Made by a program: the position numbers and the translations under genes. From NCBI GenBank assembly GCA_019416685.1, contig DXWV01000044.1:124001-188000 (forward strand): a stretch of DNA of 64,000 bases, written 5' to 3'. Shown here one piece after another: positions 9,771 through 19,356 of this stretch. Position 1 is the stretch's first letter; each line of letters opens with the position of its first letter. This DNA is from Bacteroides sp. Lineage in GTDB: Bacteria > Bacteroidota > Bacteroidia > Bacteroidales > Bacteroidaceae. Under the pieces are notes generated by a model. It saw only the letters and a program-made list of their open reading frames with translations. It was not told where the DNA came from and made no database searches.

Positions 9771-11660
9771 TCAGAGAATAAGCAACAGGATAAGTGCCAG
9801 TGCTCCACAAAGGAATACATAAGCATACTGTTGTATCTGACCACTTTGTAAGCCACGAATTGAATCGCTTGCTGCGTTGGCAGCCCAGGCTATGAAGTTG
9901 AACGTACCATCTATCACATGACGGTCAAACCATGCAATGGGCTTACTGATGCAACGGAAAATAATCCGATGAGTGACGAACTGGTACATATCATCAATGT
10001 AGAAGCGATGATAAGCTGCTGTCCACAGCCCGGAGAAGCGGCGCTGTAAACTGTAGGCAAGTGGCTGATTTTTGCCTTTGTACATATAAGTGGCAAGTGC
10101 GATAGACAGAAGGGCAACTACAATACTTGTTCCTGCCACCGTCCAGTCCAGATGAATGGTATAGGATTGTCCGTTGGACGAGATAAAATGTCCGAAAGGA
10201 ATGAATCCTGCTCCACAGGTAACAAGTGCCAGGAATATCAAAGGGATAGTCATGGCCAACGGACTCTCGTGAGGAGTATGTGCTGCATGGAGCTCTTTAT
10301 TCTCGCAGCCCCAGAAGATACCGTAATAAAGGCGGAACATGTAAAACGCAGTCATTGCCGCAATCACAGTCATAATCCAACCCATAACCGGGCTGAAGGC
10401 GAAGCAGGCTGCCAGAATTTCATCTTTAGAGAAGAAACCGGAGAAAGGAGGGATGCCTGCAATGGCCAGACATGCAATCAGGAATGTGATATGCGTCACA
10501 GGCATATATTTGCGTAATCCGCCCATAGCCGACATTTCATTGGAGTGTACCGCATGGATAATACTACCTGCACCGAGAAACAGCAATGCTTTAAACATAG
10601 CATGCGTAAACAGGTGGAACATAGAAGCCATATAACCCAGCCCCCCGTGATGCGGATCAGCAGAAGTACAAACTCCGAGAGCAACAATCATAAATCCTAT
10701 CTGTGAGATAGTAGAAAAAGCAAGTACACGTTTTATATCACTCTGCACACAAGCTACACTTGCTGCATAAAATGCAGTAAATGCACCCACGTAGGCTATC
10801 CAATGCAATACATCCGGTGCATAGGCAATGAATAATGGGAACATACGTGCCACCAGATATACTCCGGCTACCACCATGGTTGCAGCGTGAATCAAGGCTG
10901 ATACAGGTGTCGGACCTTCCATCGCATCCGGCAACCAGATATGTAACGGGAACATGGCACTTTTTCCGGCGCCACCCACAAACATTAGTCCAAGTGCTAA
11001 AGGTAGCATGGAGGCTCCTCCGCTGATTAGTGAAACCGTGTCGGGGGTGAACCCGAATGTACCTCCGTAATATCCATAAATGAGGATACCGATTAAGAAG
11101 CCCAGATCGGCAAAACGAGTAACGATAAATGCTTTTTTACTTGCTGCAATAGCTGCCGGTTTGGTATAGTAGAAACCGATGAGCAGATAAGAAGAAACAC
11201 CTACCAGTTCCCAGAACAGATACATCTGGAAAATGTTGGTAGCTACTACCAGACCCAGCATCGACATGGTAAACAGGCTCAAAAAGGCATAATAGCGCTG
11301 GAATCCTTTTTCTCCTTTCATGTAGCCGAAGGAGTAGATATGTACCATTAGTGATACAGTAGAGATGACAATGAGCATCATTACTGAAATAGGGTCGAGC
11401 AAAATTCCCAGATTGAATGTCAGTGTTTCTGTGAAAGGAAGCCATTCGATGTTATAAGGTATCCATGTAGCAAACGTACCATCTTCCAGGCGTGGAGCCG
11501 AGAAATATTGCACCGCAGTGACATATGATAACACAGCTACCACTCCCAGCACAGTAGTGCCAATGATACCCGCTGTGCGGTGTGTCATCCACTTACCTCC
11601 GATTCCCAATAATAGGAAAGAGAGGAAAGGCAGGAGAAGTATTAATATTGTATATTCCAT
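9771..11660 (-). CDS. nuoL: NADH-quinone oxidoreductase subunit L
   Basis: This 629-residue protein is the largest antiporter-like subunit of the complex I membrane arm. It carries the family signature (LFWELVGVSSYLLIGF, MFPLHIWLPDAMEGPTPVSA, FSTISQIGFMIVALG, GIPPFSGFFSKDEIL). The C-terminal extension after about residue 500 would form the lateral helix that runs along the membrane arm. The start ATG at 11660 gives a hydrophobic first helix directly. It follows nuoK by 46 bp. Confidence 0.97.
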   Translation of the reverse strand: MEYTILILLLPFLSFLLLGIGGKWMTHRTAGIIGTTVLGVVAVLSYVTAVQYFSAPRLEDGTFATWIPYNIEWLPFTETLTFNLGILLDPISVMMLIVISTVSLMVHIYSFGYMKGEKGFQRYYAFLSLFTMSMLGLVVATNIFQMYLFWELVGVSSYLLIGFYYTKPAAIAASKKAFIVTRFADLGFLIGILIYGYYGGTFGFTPDTVSLISGGASMLPLALGLMFVGGAGKSAMFPLHIWLPDAMEGPTPVSALIHAATMVVAGVYLVARMFPLFIAYAPDVLHWIAYVGAFTAFYAASVACVQSDIKRVLAFSTISQIGFMIVALGVCTSADPHHGGLGYMASMFHLFTHAMFKALLFLGAGSIIHAVHSNEMSAMGGLRKYMPVTHITFLIACLAIAGIPPFSGFFSKDEILAACFAFSPVMGWIMTVIAAMTAFYMFRLYYGIFWGCENKELHAAHTPHESPLAMTIPLIFLALVTCGAGFIPFGHFISSNGQSYTIHLDWTVAGTSIVVALLSIALATYMYKGKNQPLAYSLQRRFSGLWTAAYHRFYIDDMYQFVTHRIIFRCISKPIAWFDRHVIDGTFNFIAWAANAASDSIRGLQSGQIQQYAYVFLCGALALILLLIL

Positions 11661-11706
11661 TTGATTAAATTAAAAATTGAAGATTAAAAATTAAAAATTC
11701 TCCCCC

Positions 11707-12018
11707 TCACCATTTCATTTCATCCAGTTTCTTTACCTGAATACTTCGGATGTTACGGTAGATATTGATCATGATCGCGATAGCGACTGCTGTTTCTGCG
11801 GCTGAGATAGCTATAGAGAACAATGCGAAGAAATATCCTTCCAGACCATCCGGAAAAAGGAAACGGTTGAATACAGCGAAGTTGATATCTGTTGCATTCA
11901 GCATTAATTCTACGGATATCAGTATAGCCAACGTGTTGCGGCGTGTAAAGAATCCGTAAATTCCTGCAAACATCATGATGGTTGAAACCACCAGATAATA
12001 TTCCATGTGTATCATCAT
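11707..12018 (-). CDS. nuoK: NADH-quinone oxidoreductase subunit K
   Basis: This 103-residue protein has three transmembrane helices and the two conserved buried glutamates of NuoK (AILISVELMLNATDIN and AISAAETAVAIAI). Its length agrees with the usual about 100 residues. Several ATGs cluster at the start (12018, 12015, 12006); the exact one cannot be decided. It belongs to the membrane arm of complex I and sits between nuoJ and nuoL. Confidence 0.95.
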   Translation of the reverse strand: MMIHMEYYLVVSTIMMFAGIYGFFTRRNTLAILISVELMLNATDINFAVFNRFLFPDGLEGYFFALFSIAISAAETAVAIAIMINIYRNIRSIQVKKLDEMKW

Positions 12019-12019
12019 A

Positions 12020-12132
12020 TCTATTTACGATTTTATGATTTACTATTTACGATTGAAACTATCTTTGATTTACGAGGTTATGAAGAGCTTACTTCAATTG
12101 TCTAATCGTCAATCGTCCAATCGTCAATCTCT
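12020..12132. repeat. Palindromic repeat-arm element between nuoJ and nuoK
   Basis: The left side holds repeats of ATTTACGATT and the right side repeats of AATCGTCAATCGTCC, which are partly complementary. This is the same kind of intergenic stem as at 14360 and 16088. The central core seen in other copies is not clear here. Confidence 0.45.
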
Positions 12133-12645
12133 TTATCTTTTACGTGCAATTAACAATCCACCCACGATGCAGGCCAATAATAGGATACTGACTGCTTCGA
12201 ATGGCAGAATATATCCGTATTTGTCTCCTGATAACAATGCATGTCCAATTGTTTTAATTGTTATCTCTACCGGTTCAGGGCTGCCTACGGATACAAAGCG
12301 GTGGCTGAGTGTAATAAACAGCACAATGATTGCTCCTACTACTGTTGTCCCCAGTCCGGCTATGAGTTTACTTCGTTTCAACTTTTCGGCACGATCGCCT
12401 TCTCCACTGGTTAGTAGGATAGAGAATACGTAGAGTACCACAATACCGCCGGCATAAACCATTATCTGCACCGAAGCCAGGAATGTGTATCCCAGCAGAA
12501 AATAGATACCTGCCGTACCGAACAGGACGAAGAGCAGGTAAGTGGCCGAACGCACGATGCGTTGCGTTGTCACCGTCATAATACACATCACTGAGATGAA
12601 TGCGGCCAGAAAGTAGAATACTACTGTTTCAAGTGTAAATTCCAT
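12133..12645 (-). CDS. nuoJ: NADH-quinone oxidoreductase subunit J
   Basis: This 170-residue membrane protein has five predicted helices. It contains the NuoJ signature around YLLFVLFGTAGIYFLLG and VQIMVYAGGIVVLYVFSI, where a pi-bulge helix lies near the quinone channel. It belongs to the complex I membrane arm. It lies between nuoI and nuoK, with repeat-arm elements on both sides. Confidence 0.95.
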   Translation of the reverse strand: MEFTLETVVFYFLAAFISVMCIMTVTTQRIVRSATYLLFVLFGTAGIYFLLGYTFLASVQIMVYAGGIVVLYVFSILLTSGEGDRAEKLKRSKLIAGLGTTVVGAIIVLFITLSHRFVSVGSPEPVEITIKTIGHALLSGDKYGYILPFEAVSILLLACIVGGLLIARKR

Positions 12646-12649
12646 GAAT

Positions 12650-12735
12650 TTAGTGTTTAGTGCTTAGTGATAAGTGATTAATAAGGAAGTGGAAAGATAC
12701 CGCAACTTGCTAATCACTGATCATTAAACGTTAAT
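12650..12735. repeat. Palindromic repeat-arm element between nuoI and nuoJ
   Basis: The left arm is TTAGTGCTTAGTGATAAGTG and the right arm is CTAATCACTGATCATTAAAC; they pair imperfectly around a centre near AGTGGAAAGATACCGCAACTT. The arms use the same TAGTGA unit as the elements at 16088 and 29177. Confidence 0.55.
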
Positions 12736-12737
12736 CG

Positions 12738-13208
12738 TTATTTACTTATTACTTTACTACCCTCGTGGTTTAGCTGCAAGACGAGCTTTGAACGGTCAAA
12801 TACGGCATGTTCAAAGTTCTGATCGAACGTAATAGCATCATGTGGACAAGCGTTTACACAAAGCTGGCAAAACATGCATGCACCGAGGTCGTATTCGTAT
12901 TTGGCAAGTATTTTTTTCTTTTTGCCCTCTGCTGTTTCGATTGTTTCAGTAGTGATACTTATCGTATCGTTAGGGCAGGCATTTTGACACAATCCGCAGG
13001 CTATACAATGGTGCTCATTGTTTTCGTTATGTGGCATATTCAGTGTGCCGCGAAAACGGTCGAACATCTTCAGCTCCTTCCGGTTCTCCGGATATTGCTC
13101 TGTAATTTTCTTACGGAAGTACACCTTCATGGTAGTCTTCATTCCGGTCAGCAGCGTACCGATACCATGAAACAGACCTCCTAAATATGTATATTCTTCT
13201 TTTTTCAT
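12738..13208 (-). CDS. nuoI: NADH-quinone oxidoreductase subunit I (two 4Fe-4S clusters)
   Basis: The protein has 156 residues from the ATG at 13208 (MKKEEYTYLGGLFHG). The frame is open further upstream into nuoH, but that extension has no NuoI character and would overlap nuoH by more than 100 bp, so it was not used. Two ferredoxin motifs are complete: CIACGLCQNACP and CMFCQLCVNACP. These bind the N6a and N6b clusters that pass electrons towards NuoB and the quinone. The donor side is notable because the usual NuoEFG module is absent here. It lies between nuoH and nuoJ. Confidence 0.95.
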   Translation of the reverse strand: MKKEEYTYLGGLFHGIGTLLTGMKTTMKVYFRKKITEQYPENRKELKMFDRFRGTLNMPHNENNEHHCIACGLCQNACPNDTISITTETIETAEGKKKKILAKYEYDLGACMFCQLCVNACPHDAITFDQNFEHAVFDRSKLVLQLNHEGSKVISK

Positions 13209-13273
13209 TCTTCTATAGTTCTTATTTAACTTATTGCTCTTATCGCTTGGCGCACCTCCCCGTGCGGGAAGCA

Positions 13274-14350
13274 CTAGAAGTGCAGGCCAAAGACTACGAT
13301 TAATACCATTAGCAGCAGGTTCAACAATGAGATAGGCACCAGGTATTTCCATTCCAATGCCAGAATCTGGTCGATACGCAGACGCGGGAAAGTCCATTTC
13401 ACCCACATCAGCAGGAATACTACAAAGAATGCCTTTGCGAAAAACCAGATGAATCCCGGTATATAATCCATTACTGCATTAAATCCGTCCAGTCCTGAAA
13501 TGTGTAACGGCATCCATCCTCCGAGGAAGATAGTAGCAGCTACAGCAGATATGATAAAGAGATTCAGATATTCTGCCAGATAGAAGAATCCGAAGTGCAT
13601 ACCCGAATATTCTGTATGATAACCTGCCGTCAATTCACTTTCCGCTTCGGGAAGGTCGAACGGACCACGGTTACACTCGGCATTACCCGCTATCAGATAG
13701 ATGATAAATGCAATTACTGCCGGAATGTGTCCTTTGAAAATGAACCAGCCATTGGCTTGGCTTTCTACTATTTCAGAGAATTGCATAGTACCCATCAGTA
13801 TTACCATTGTCAGAATGCTCAATCCTACGGAGAGTTCATAACTGATGATTTGTGCACCACTACGCATTGCTCCGATAAGAGAGAATTTATTGTTAGAACC
13901 CCATCCGGCAAGCAGGATACCTACTACGCCTACACTTGAAGCTGCCAGCAAGAAGAATACGCCTACATTAAAGTTGAGTACCTCCATGCCTTTATTGATA
14001 GGTAAACACGCAAAGGTGAGAAAAGAAGCGATAATTACCATGAATGGAGCCAGGTTATAGAGAAACTGATCTGCTCCTTTCGGATTGAAAATTTCTTTGG
14101 TGAGCATTTTCAGCACATCGCATATTACCTGTATAGAACCCCAGGGGCCTACGCGCATCGGACCAAGACGGCATTGGAAGAATCCGCACACCTTACGCTC
14201 CATATATATAAGTACAATGGCCAACACAGCATACATCAGTATAATGCATACCCCTATTGCCACACATTCGATGAATACAGCCCATCCTTCCGACATGACG
14301 GAAGTCAGCATTTGGTGTATCCAGTTTGTTACAATACTAAAGTCAAACAT
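13274..14350 (-). CDS. nuoH: NADH-quinone oxidoreductase subunit H
   Basis: This 358-residue membrane protein is NuoH (ND1), which joins the peripheral and membrane arms and forms the quinone-binding chamber. Visible signatures are [20 protein letters not shown] and [20 protein letters not shown], the acidic loop that faces the quinone site. It has about eight helices and the usual family length. It sits between nuoCD and nuoI. Confidence 0.97.
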   Translation of the reverse strand: MFDFSIVTNWIHQMLTSVMSEGWAVFIECVAIGVCIILMYAVLAIVLIYMERKVCGFFQCRLGPMRVGPWGSIQVICDVLKMLTKEIFNPKGADQFLYNLAPFMVIIASFLTFACLPINKGMEVLNFNVGVFFLLAASSVGVVGILLAGWGSNNKFSLIGAMRSGAQIISYELSVGLSILTMVILMGTMQFSEIVESQANGWFIFKGHIPAVIAFIIYLIAGNAECNRGPFDLPEAESELTAGYHTEYSGMHFGFFYLAEYLNLFIISAVAATIFLGGWMPLHISGLDGFNAVMDYIPGFIWFFAKAFFVVFLLMWVKWTFPRLRIDQILALEWKYLVPISLLNLLLMVLIVVFGLHF

Positions 14351-14359
14351 ATTTATAGT

Positions 14360-14486
14360 TACAATTTGACGATTTACGATTTACGATTTAAAACACTCTT
14401 TGTTTACGATTTTTCCATTTACCATTTACTTTTCCCGTTTTTGCACAGCCAAATTGTAAATTGTAAATCGTCCAATCGTAAATTTC
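14360..14486. repeat. Palindromic repeat-arm element between nuoCD and nuoH
   Basis: The left arm holds repeats of TTTACGATTTACGATTTA and the right arm TAAATTGTAAATCGTCCAATC, complementary over most of their length. It is a long imperfect inverted repeat inside the operon, so it would form a stem in the nuo transcript. Confidence 0.5.
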
Positions 14487-14487
14487 T

Positions 14488-16080
14488 TTATCTGTCAATA
14501 TCCGGTACCACATAATCCAATGTTCCTCCGATAGCAATCAGGTCGGCTATTTTTGCTCCACGGCAGATGGTATCGACTACACTTACCAGTGGTAATCCTG
14601 TTGAACGATAGTGCAGGCGATAAGGAGTTTTGTCTCCCCGGCTTTCAAGATAAACGCCGAACTCGCCACGACTTCCTTCTACAGCAGCGTAGTATGAACC
14701 TTCGGGGACACGGATGATTGGTTTCATCTTCTCCTGGAAAGGACCTTCGGGGATATTGTCAATCAATTGCTCTATGATGTTAAGACTTTCCATAATCTCA
14801 TCCATACGTACCATGTAGCGAGCGAAAGAATCGCCTTCTGTATAGATTATTTCTTTGAAGTCTACTTTGTCATATACTCCGTAAGGGATACGTTTGCGAA
14901 CATCGCAAGCCCATCCGCTGGCACGTCCTGTACCACCGGTAGCACCAAATGAAATTGCATCTTCGCGACTCAGTACACCTACACCTTTCAAACGACTTTG
15001 GGCGATTATATTGCCTGTAAATACGTCATGATATTCGTGAATAATTCCTCTCATATAAGGAATGAATTCTTTTACCCGTTTTACGAAATTCGGATGCAAA
15101 TCGGCCTGTACACCACCAATGGTGTTGTAGTTCATAATTAATCGGCCGCCACAGGTTTCCTCAAAAATATCAAGTATTTTTTCTCTGTCCCGGAAACCGT
15201 AGAAAAAGGCAGTCAGTGCTCCCAGGTCCATACAAAGGCAGGCATAAAACAACAAGTGGGAGTCAATGCGTTGCAATTCATCCATGATAGTGCGGATGTA
15301 CTTCACACGGTCACTCACTTCGATGCCCATTGCCTTCTCAATACACATACACAGGGCATGCCGGTTCTGGTGTGCTCCTAAATAATCGAGACGATCCGTT
15401 AGCGCCAGTGTCTGCGGATAGGTGAGGCTTTCGTTCATTTTTTCGATACCACGGTGGATATATCCACAGTTGGCATCTATCTTGTGAATAATTTCACCTT
15501 CCAGTGATACGCGAAAGCGGAGTACACCATGTGTTGCAGGGTGCTGCGGGCCGATGTTCACTACATATTCTTCGTCTCCAAAGAGAATAGTTTCTTTATT
15601 TTTGATCGTTCCGTCCGGGTTTAATTCTATTTCTGTTGTAGTATCGATGGTATCCTCGTTTGTCATGCAGAGCGGATTATCCTTTTCCGGATCATTATCC
15701 TTACGTAACGGATAACCTGTCCAGTCATTGCGCAGGAAAAGACGTCTCATGTCCGGATGTCCCGAAAAGACAATACCAAAGAAATCGTATACCTCACGCT
15801 CATTCATCTCTGCTGCTTTCCAAAGATCACATACAGAAGGAATCTCCGGAGTTTCCCGGTTGAGAGTAGAGGTTTTTATAGTGATGCGTTCTCCGGTTGT
15901 TGTCGATTCAAGGTGGTAGACTACTCCCAATCCACGGATTGTGTCCGGTGCATCACCTTCATTAGGCTCTCCCCAGTCCATACCGGTGAGGCTTTCGAGG
16001 AAATCCATTTTTCGTTCGTTTCGCAGGTGTGTCATTTCTTTACGCAACGCTGCGGGTTCAATATATTTAATTTCTTGCAT
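14488..16080 (-). CDS. nuoCD: NADH-quinone oxidoreductase fused subunit C/D
   Basis: The protein has 530 residues with a NuoC domain (about 1-130; REVYDFFGIVFSGHPDMRRL) joined to a NuoD domain (about 155-530; VNIGPQHPATHGVLRF, NCGYIHRGIEKMNE, GPFQEKMKP). NuoD forms the quinone-reduction site together with NuoB. The C/D fusion is known in Bacteroidetes and in Escherichia coli; the NuoC part here is shorter than in E. coli. It follows nuoB, with a palindromic element in the gap. Confidence 0.96.
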   Translation of the reverse strand: MQEIKYIEPAALRKEMTHLRNERKMDFLESLTGMDWGEPNEGDAPDTIRGLGVVYHLESTTTGERITIKTSTLNRETPEIPSVCDLWKAAEMNEREVYDFFGIVFSGHPDMRRLFLRNDWTGYPLRKDNDPEKDNPLCMTNEDTIDTTTEIELNPDGTIKNKETILFGDEEYVVNIGPQHPATHGVLRFRVSLEGEIIHKIDANCGYIHRGIEKMNESLTYPQTLALTDRLDYLGAHQNRHALCMCIEKAMGIEVSDRVKYIRTIMDELQRIDSHLLFYACLCMDLGALTAFFYGFRDREKILDIFEETCGGRLIMNYNTIGGVQADLHPNFVKRVKEFIPYMRGIIHEYHDVFTGNIIAQSRLKGVGVLSREDAISFGATGGTGRASGWACDVRKRIPYGVYDKVDFKEIIYTEGDSFARYMVRMDEIMESLNIIEQLIDNIPEGPFQEKMKPIIRVPEGSYYAAVEGSRGEFGVYLESRGDKTPYRLHYRSTGLPLVSVVDTICRGAKIADLIAIGGTLDYVVPDIDR

Positions 16081-16087
16081 ACTATAT

Positions 16088-16187
16088 TAGTGATTAGTGA
16101 TAAGTGATTAATGATAAGTGAGTAGTGATTAGTGAATGAGTATACGCTACATGGTACTAATCACTAATCATTAACCACTACTCACTG
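16088..16187. repeat. Palindromic element between nuoB and nuoCD, overlapping the nuoB 3' end
   Basis: The left arm consists of TAGTGATTAGTGATAAGTG units and the right arm of TAATCACTAATCATTAACC and related units, around a centre GAGTATACGCTACATGGTAC. The right arm reaches into nuoB: its minus-strand reading supplies the last codons (Ser-Glu) and the TAG stop at 16178-16180. Confidence 0.75.
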
Positions 16188-16765
16188 TTTCTCTTTTCCT
16201 TTCTGTTTGTTCCGCCGAAGAATTTTTCAATCTTCACCTTGCGCTGCAACTGCATCATGCCATAGTAAAAAGCTTCAGGGCGGGGCGGACATCCGGGAAT
16301 ATACACATCTACCGGTAGAATCTTGTCAACTCCGTTCAGTACATGATAAGACTTCTTAAACGGTCCGCCACTAACGGCGCATCCACCTACGGCAATCACG
16401 TATTTCGGATCTGCCATCTGATCATACAGACGTTTCAGTACCGGTGCCATTTTGTTTGTTATAGTGCCACATACCATAATCATATCTGCTTGACGCGGAC
16501 TGGCACGGGCTACTTCAAACCCGAAACGGGCCATGTCATAACGTGCGGCACCAAGTGCCATGAATTCGATACCACAACAACTGGTTGCGAAAGTAAGCGG
16601 CCACAGCGAGTTGCTGCGTCCCCAGTTGATGAGGTCATCCAATACTCCCACGAAGACGTTTGCTCCGCCTGCGTTGAGCTCTTGAACCAGCTTCTCCAAC
16701 GATTCGTTGTCGGCAAATTCCTCATACGGGATAGATTTTATTTTTGGTTTTTTGGTTATTTCCAT
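16178..16765 (-). CDS. nuoB: NADH-quinone oxidoreductase subunit B
   Basis: The protein has 195 residues. It carries the NuoB ligands of the terminal cluster N2: the adjacent cysteines in TSCCGIEF, the cysteine in [10 protein letters not shown] and the cysteine in [11 protein letters not shown]. It hands electrons to quinone with NuoD. It overlaps nuoA by 10 bp, which suggests coupled translation. The C-terminal KRNSE tail and the stop codon are contributed by a palindromic intergenic element. Confidence 0.97.
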   Translation of the reverse strand: MEITKKPKIKSIPYEEFADNESLEKLVQELNAGGANVFVGVLDDLINWGRSNSLWPLTFATSCCGIEFMALGAARYDMARFGFEVARASPRQADMIMVCGTITNKMAPVLKRLYDQMADPKYVIAVGGCAVSGGPFKKSYHVLNGVDKILPVDVYIPGCPPRPEAFYYGMMQLQRKVKIEKFFGGTNRKEKRNSE

Positions 16766-17106
16766 TCCAAAGCTCCTTTCCGCCAGGCATAAGCAAGTCC
16801 CAGCACTAATATTACTAAAAAGAAGATAACGCTAATTAGCGCCTGTACGCCCATGTCGCGTACTACTACAGCCCATGGAAAGAGGAACACTGTTTCTACG
16901 TCGAACATCAGAAACAGGATAGCAAACAGGTAGTAACCCACACGGAATTGCATCCATGATTTTCCACGTGTAGGAATACCACATTCATAAGCTTCGAACT
17001 TTTGTGCATTATATGACCGTGGAGATATGGCTCTTGATAGAGCTATAACCACGCCGACAAATGCAATTGCCGTTAGCAAAACAACAACTAACAATGTAAA
17101 ATTCAT
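16756..17106 (-). CDS. nuoA: NADH-quinone oxidoreductase subunit A
   Basis: This 116-residue protein has three transmembrane helices and the NuoA signature [39 protein letters not shown]. It is the first gene of the nuo operon and overlaps nuoB. The 146 bp upstream (17107-17252) contain no clear promoter, only a degenerate palindromic stretch around 17165-17235. Confidence 0.97.
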   Translation of the reverse strand: MNFTLLVVVLLTAIAFVGVVIALSRAISPRSYNAQKFEAYECGIPTRGKSWMQFRVGYYLFAILFLMFDVETVFLFPWAVVVRDMGVQALISVIFFLVILVLGLAYAWRKGALEWK

Positions 17107-17252
17107 AATCCAAGTATATATTTAGATTGAGAAACGTTTTTCTGAAACTAAACGGAAGGTGAAATTCACCGTAGATTACGCAGACTGACACAGATAAGTG
17201 AAATAGAGTACATTGCATAATAACATTGTACCTGTGTAATCCGGAGGTAAAA

Positions 17253-17627
17253 CTAAATTAAGATTTTCCTCTGCCCGTATATGTAGAACATTATCGGGTC
17301 TGTAGGATTGTGCGTATATTGATGCGATGAATAGATACAATCGGGAGGGATAAGACCTTTGTATTCACACTGGCGTACGGTTAACCTGATAAAGTTTTTA
17401 TCGGTAGGTACGTGTGAGAGGTCACTATAACCCATTTCGCAGGAAAGTACAGAATAAAAGTGATAAATTTTTTCAATAGCATTTCGCACAGGCCGCGCCT
17501 GTGAAACGGAACATTCTTCGTAGCTGTGAATATCTGGTATGACAATTTCCTTTGTTACATCCATCATAGCTGAATGGAGTAACAAAGTGAATATTAAAAA
17601 TATACCATATTTTAAGCTTTGTTTCAT
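17253..17627 (-). CDS. Small secreted protein of unknown function
   Basis: This 124-residue protein has a hydrophobic N-terminal segment (YGIFLIFTLLLHSAMM) that reads as a signal peptide or anchor. The rest is soluble, with three cysteines (EECSVS, VLSCEMG, RQCEYKG) and a fourth in PPDCIY, so disulfides in the periplasm are possible. I do not recognise a family. It is minus-strand, upstream of nuoA, and could be in its own unit. A CAAATATA at 17647-17654 is the complement of TATATTTG and may be its -7 box. Confidence 0.5.
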   Translation of the reverse strand: MKQSLKYGIFLIFTLLLHSAMMDVTKEIVIPDIHSYEECSVSQARPVRNAIEKIYHFYSVLSCEMGYSDLSHVPTDKNFIRLTVRQCEYKGLIPPDCIYSSHQYTHNPTDPIMFYIYGQRKILI

Positions 17628-17816
17628 GTTTCTTCCTTAAACGGCTGCAAATATAGGATTTAAATTCATTCTTTTTGTAATCTCTGCATGACAAAAAAGG
17701 TTTTTTTAACTCACTACAGAGTGTTTCCCGCATGGGGTGGTAGCCAAGCGATAGTTAATCTGCGTTTATCCGCGTTTCATCAGATAATTAGAATCCTGTG
17801 AAACTTTATGGGGGCT

Positions 17817-19268
17817 TTAATTTTTTTTCCAGAAATCCGAACTAAACAATAATAATACAGTGAATAACTCGAGTCGTCCCAGCAACATAAAGAATGACAT
17901 TAACCATTTTCCCATCTCAGGTAGTTCATTCCACGAATAAGCGGGGCCACACAATCCGAGTCCTGGTCCCATATTTCCCAGACTCGATATAGTACATCCC
18001 AATGACTCTAATAAACCTACTCCCATGCCCATCATAGCCAAGGTTCCGACAATAATCAGCACTGCATACAAGAAAGAAAATGCCAGTACAGTGGAGCGTA
18101 TGGAAGGTGATATCACCTGTTTATTTACACGTACCGGAAGCACTGCATTGGGATGTGTAATATGTTTGAATTCATTTCTGGATATTTTAGCCAATATCAA
18201 TAGGCGGATACACTTCATTCCTCCTGTAGTACTTCCTGCACAGGCTCCTATAATCATGATAACAGTTAGTGCCCCCCATAGCACAGAAGGCCATGTCATA
18301 TAGTCTGCAGTTGCAAATCCGGTAGAAGTATGCAGGGAGGTTACCTGAAAAAGCGACTTGCGAAAAGCCTCTTCAACTCCCATCGAACTATTGTAGTAAA
18401 GCACAATTGCGATGAAAGCTGTAAAGCCTATTACTGACCAGAGATACCATTTTAATTCGGCATCGTGAATGAACTTCCTGAATTTACCGTTGACAAACAA
18501 TAATAATAAGGTGAAGTTTATACCTGATACAAACATGAATATAGATATTACATATTCTATATAGGGAGAGTGATAATATTCAATGCTGGCCTGTTTGGTA
18601 GAAAAACCGCCTGTCCCTGTGGTAGCAAATGCATGGCAAATACTGTCGAATACATCCATTCCCCCCAACATTAGTAGAATGATGAGTGCCCCTGTCAGTC
18701 CGGCATAAATACTCCAGATCCATTTGGCCGTGATACCAATGCGCGGATGTACTTTATCGTGTGTAGGGCCACTGGCTTCGGCCGCAAATACTTGGATACC
18801 ACCTACTCCGAAAATGGGCAGTACGGCGATTGTAAAAAACACAATTCCCAGTCCTCCGATCCACTGCGTCATGCTGCGCCAGAAAAGAAGTCCGTGTGGC
18901 AGTCGCTCGATATCATCCAGTATGGTTGCTCCGGTGCTACTAAAACCGGACATTGTTTCAAAGAAAGCATTGGTGACAGAGGGTATATAGTTACTCAGAT
19001 AAAATGGTAACATTCCGAAAAGTGAGAAAGCTACCCAGGCTACGCTGACGATAACATATCCGTCACGACGTCCCAGACGCTTTTCTGCTCCCTGACCGAT
19101 GAGGAGCAATAGGAAACCGGCACATGCTGTAATTCCTGCCGATTGCAGAAAGCTCAATAAGTCGTCCTCCCGATAGAGCAATGACACTCCTCCGCAGCAC
19201 AACAACATAGCTGTCTCTATTAATAATAGAAACCCTATGATGCGATATATCATCTTTGAATTGATCAT
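17817..19268 (-). CDS. trkH: Trk potassium uptake membrane protein
   Basis: The protein has 483 residues and the four-fold M1-P-M2 organisation of the TrkH/KtrB family. Four filter-loop segments are visible: GFSSTGATIL, TTGTGGFST, HTSTGFATAD and LGNMGPGLG, each with the key glycine. It forms the potassium channel-like pore in the inner membrane and is gated by TrkA, encoded just upstream (19354-20694). A palindromic element lies in the gap between them. Confidence 0.95.
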   Translation of the reverse strand: MINSKMIYRIIGFLLLIETAMLLCCGGVSLLYREDDLLSFLQSAGITACAGFLLLLIGQGAEKRLGRRDGYVIVSVAWVAFSLFGMLPFYLSNYIPSVTNAFFETMSGFSSTGATILDDIERLPHGLLFWRSMTQWIGGLGIVFFTIAVLPIFGVGGIQVFAAEASGPTHDKVHPRIGITAKWIWSIYAGLTGALIILLMLGGMDVFDSICHAFATTGTGGFSTKQASIEYYHSPYIEYVISIFMFVSGINFTLLLLFVNGKFRKFIHDAELKWYLWSVIGFTAFIAIVLYYNSSMGVEEAFRKSLFQVTSLHTSTGFATADYMTWPSVLWGALTVIMIIGACAGSTTGGMKCIRLLILAKISRNEFKHITHPNAVLPVRVNKQVISPSIRSTVLAFSFLYAVLIIVGTLAMMGMGVGLLESLGCTISSLGNMGPGLGLCGPAYSWNELPEMGKWLMSFFMLLGRLELFTVLLLFSSDFWKKN

Positions 19269-19273
19269 TTCTT

Positions 19274-19356
19274 TAGTTGACAGTTGATAGTTGACAGTTG
19301 AAAATCGGCTGCGCTACCATGCTGCATAGTAACTTTCAACTTTCAATTCTCAACTA
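19274..19356. repeat. Palindromic element between trkA and trkH (type core)
   Basis: The left arm is TAGTTGACAGTTGATAGTTG and following units; the right arm is CTTTCAACTTTCAATTCTCA with TCAACTA at the end. The core reads GGCTGCGCTACCATGCTGCA followed by TAGTAAC. The outer end of the right arm supplies the TAG stop of trkA at 19354-19356 (minus strand). Confidence 0.75.

Noticed and set aside
13209..13406. N-terminal extension of nuoI
   Set aside because: It would overlap nuoH by 133 bp and adds residues unlike NuoI; the ATG at 13208 gives the family's usual start.
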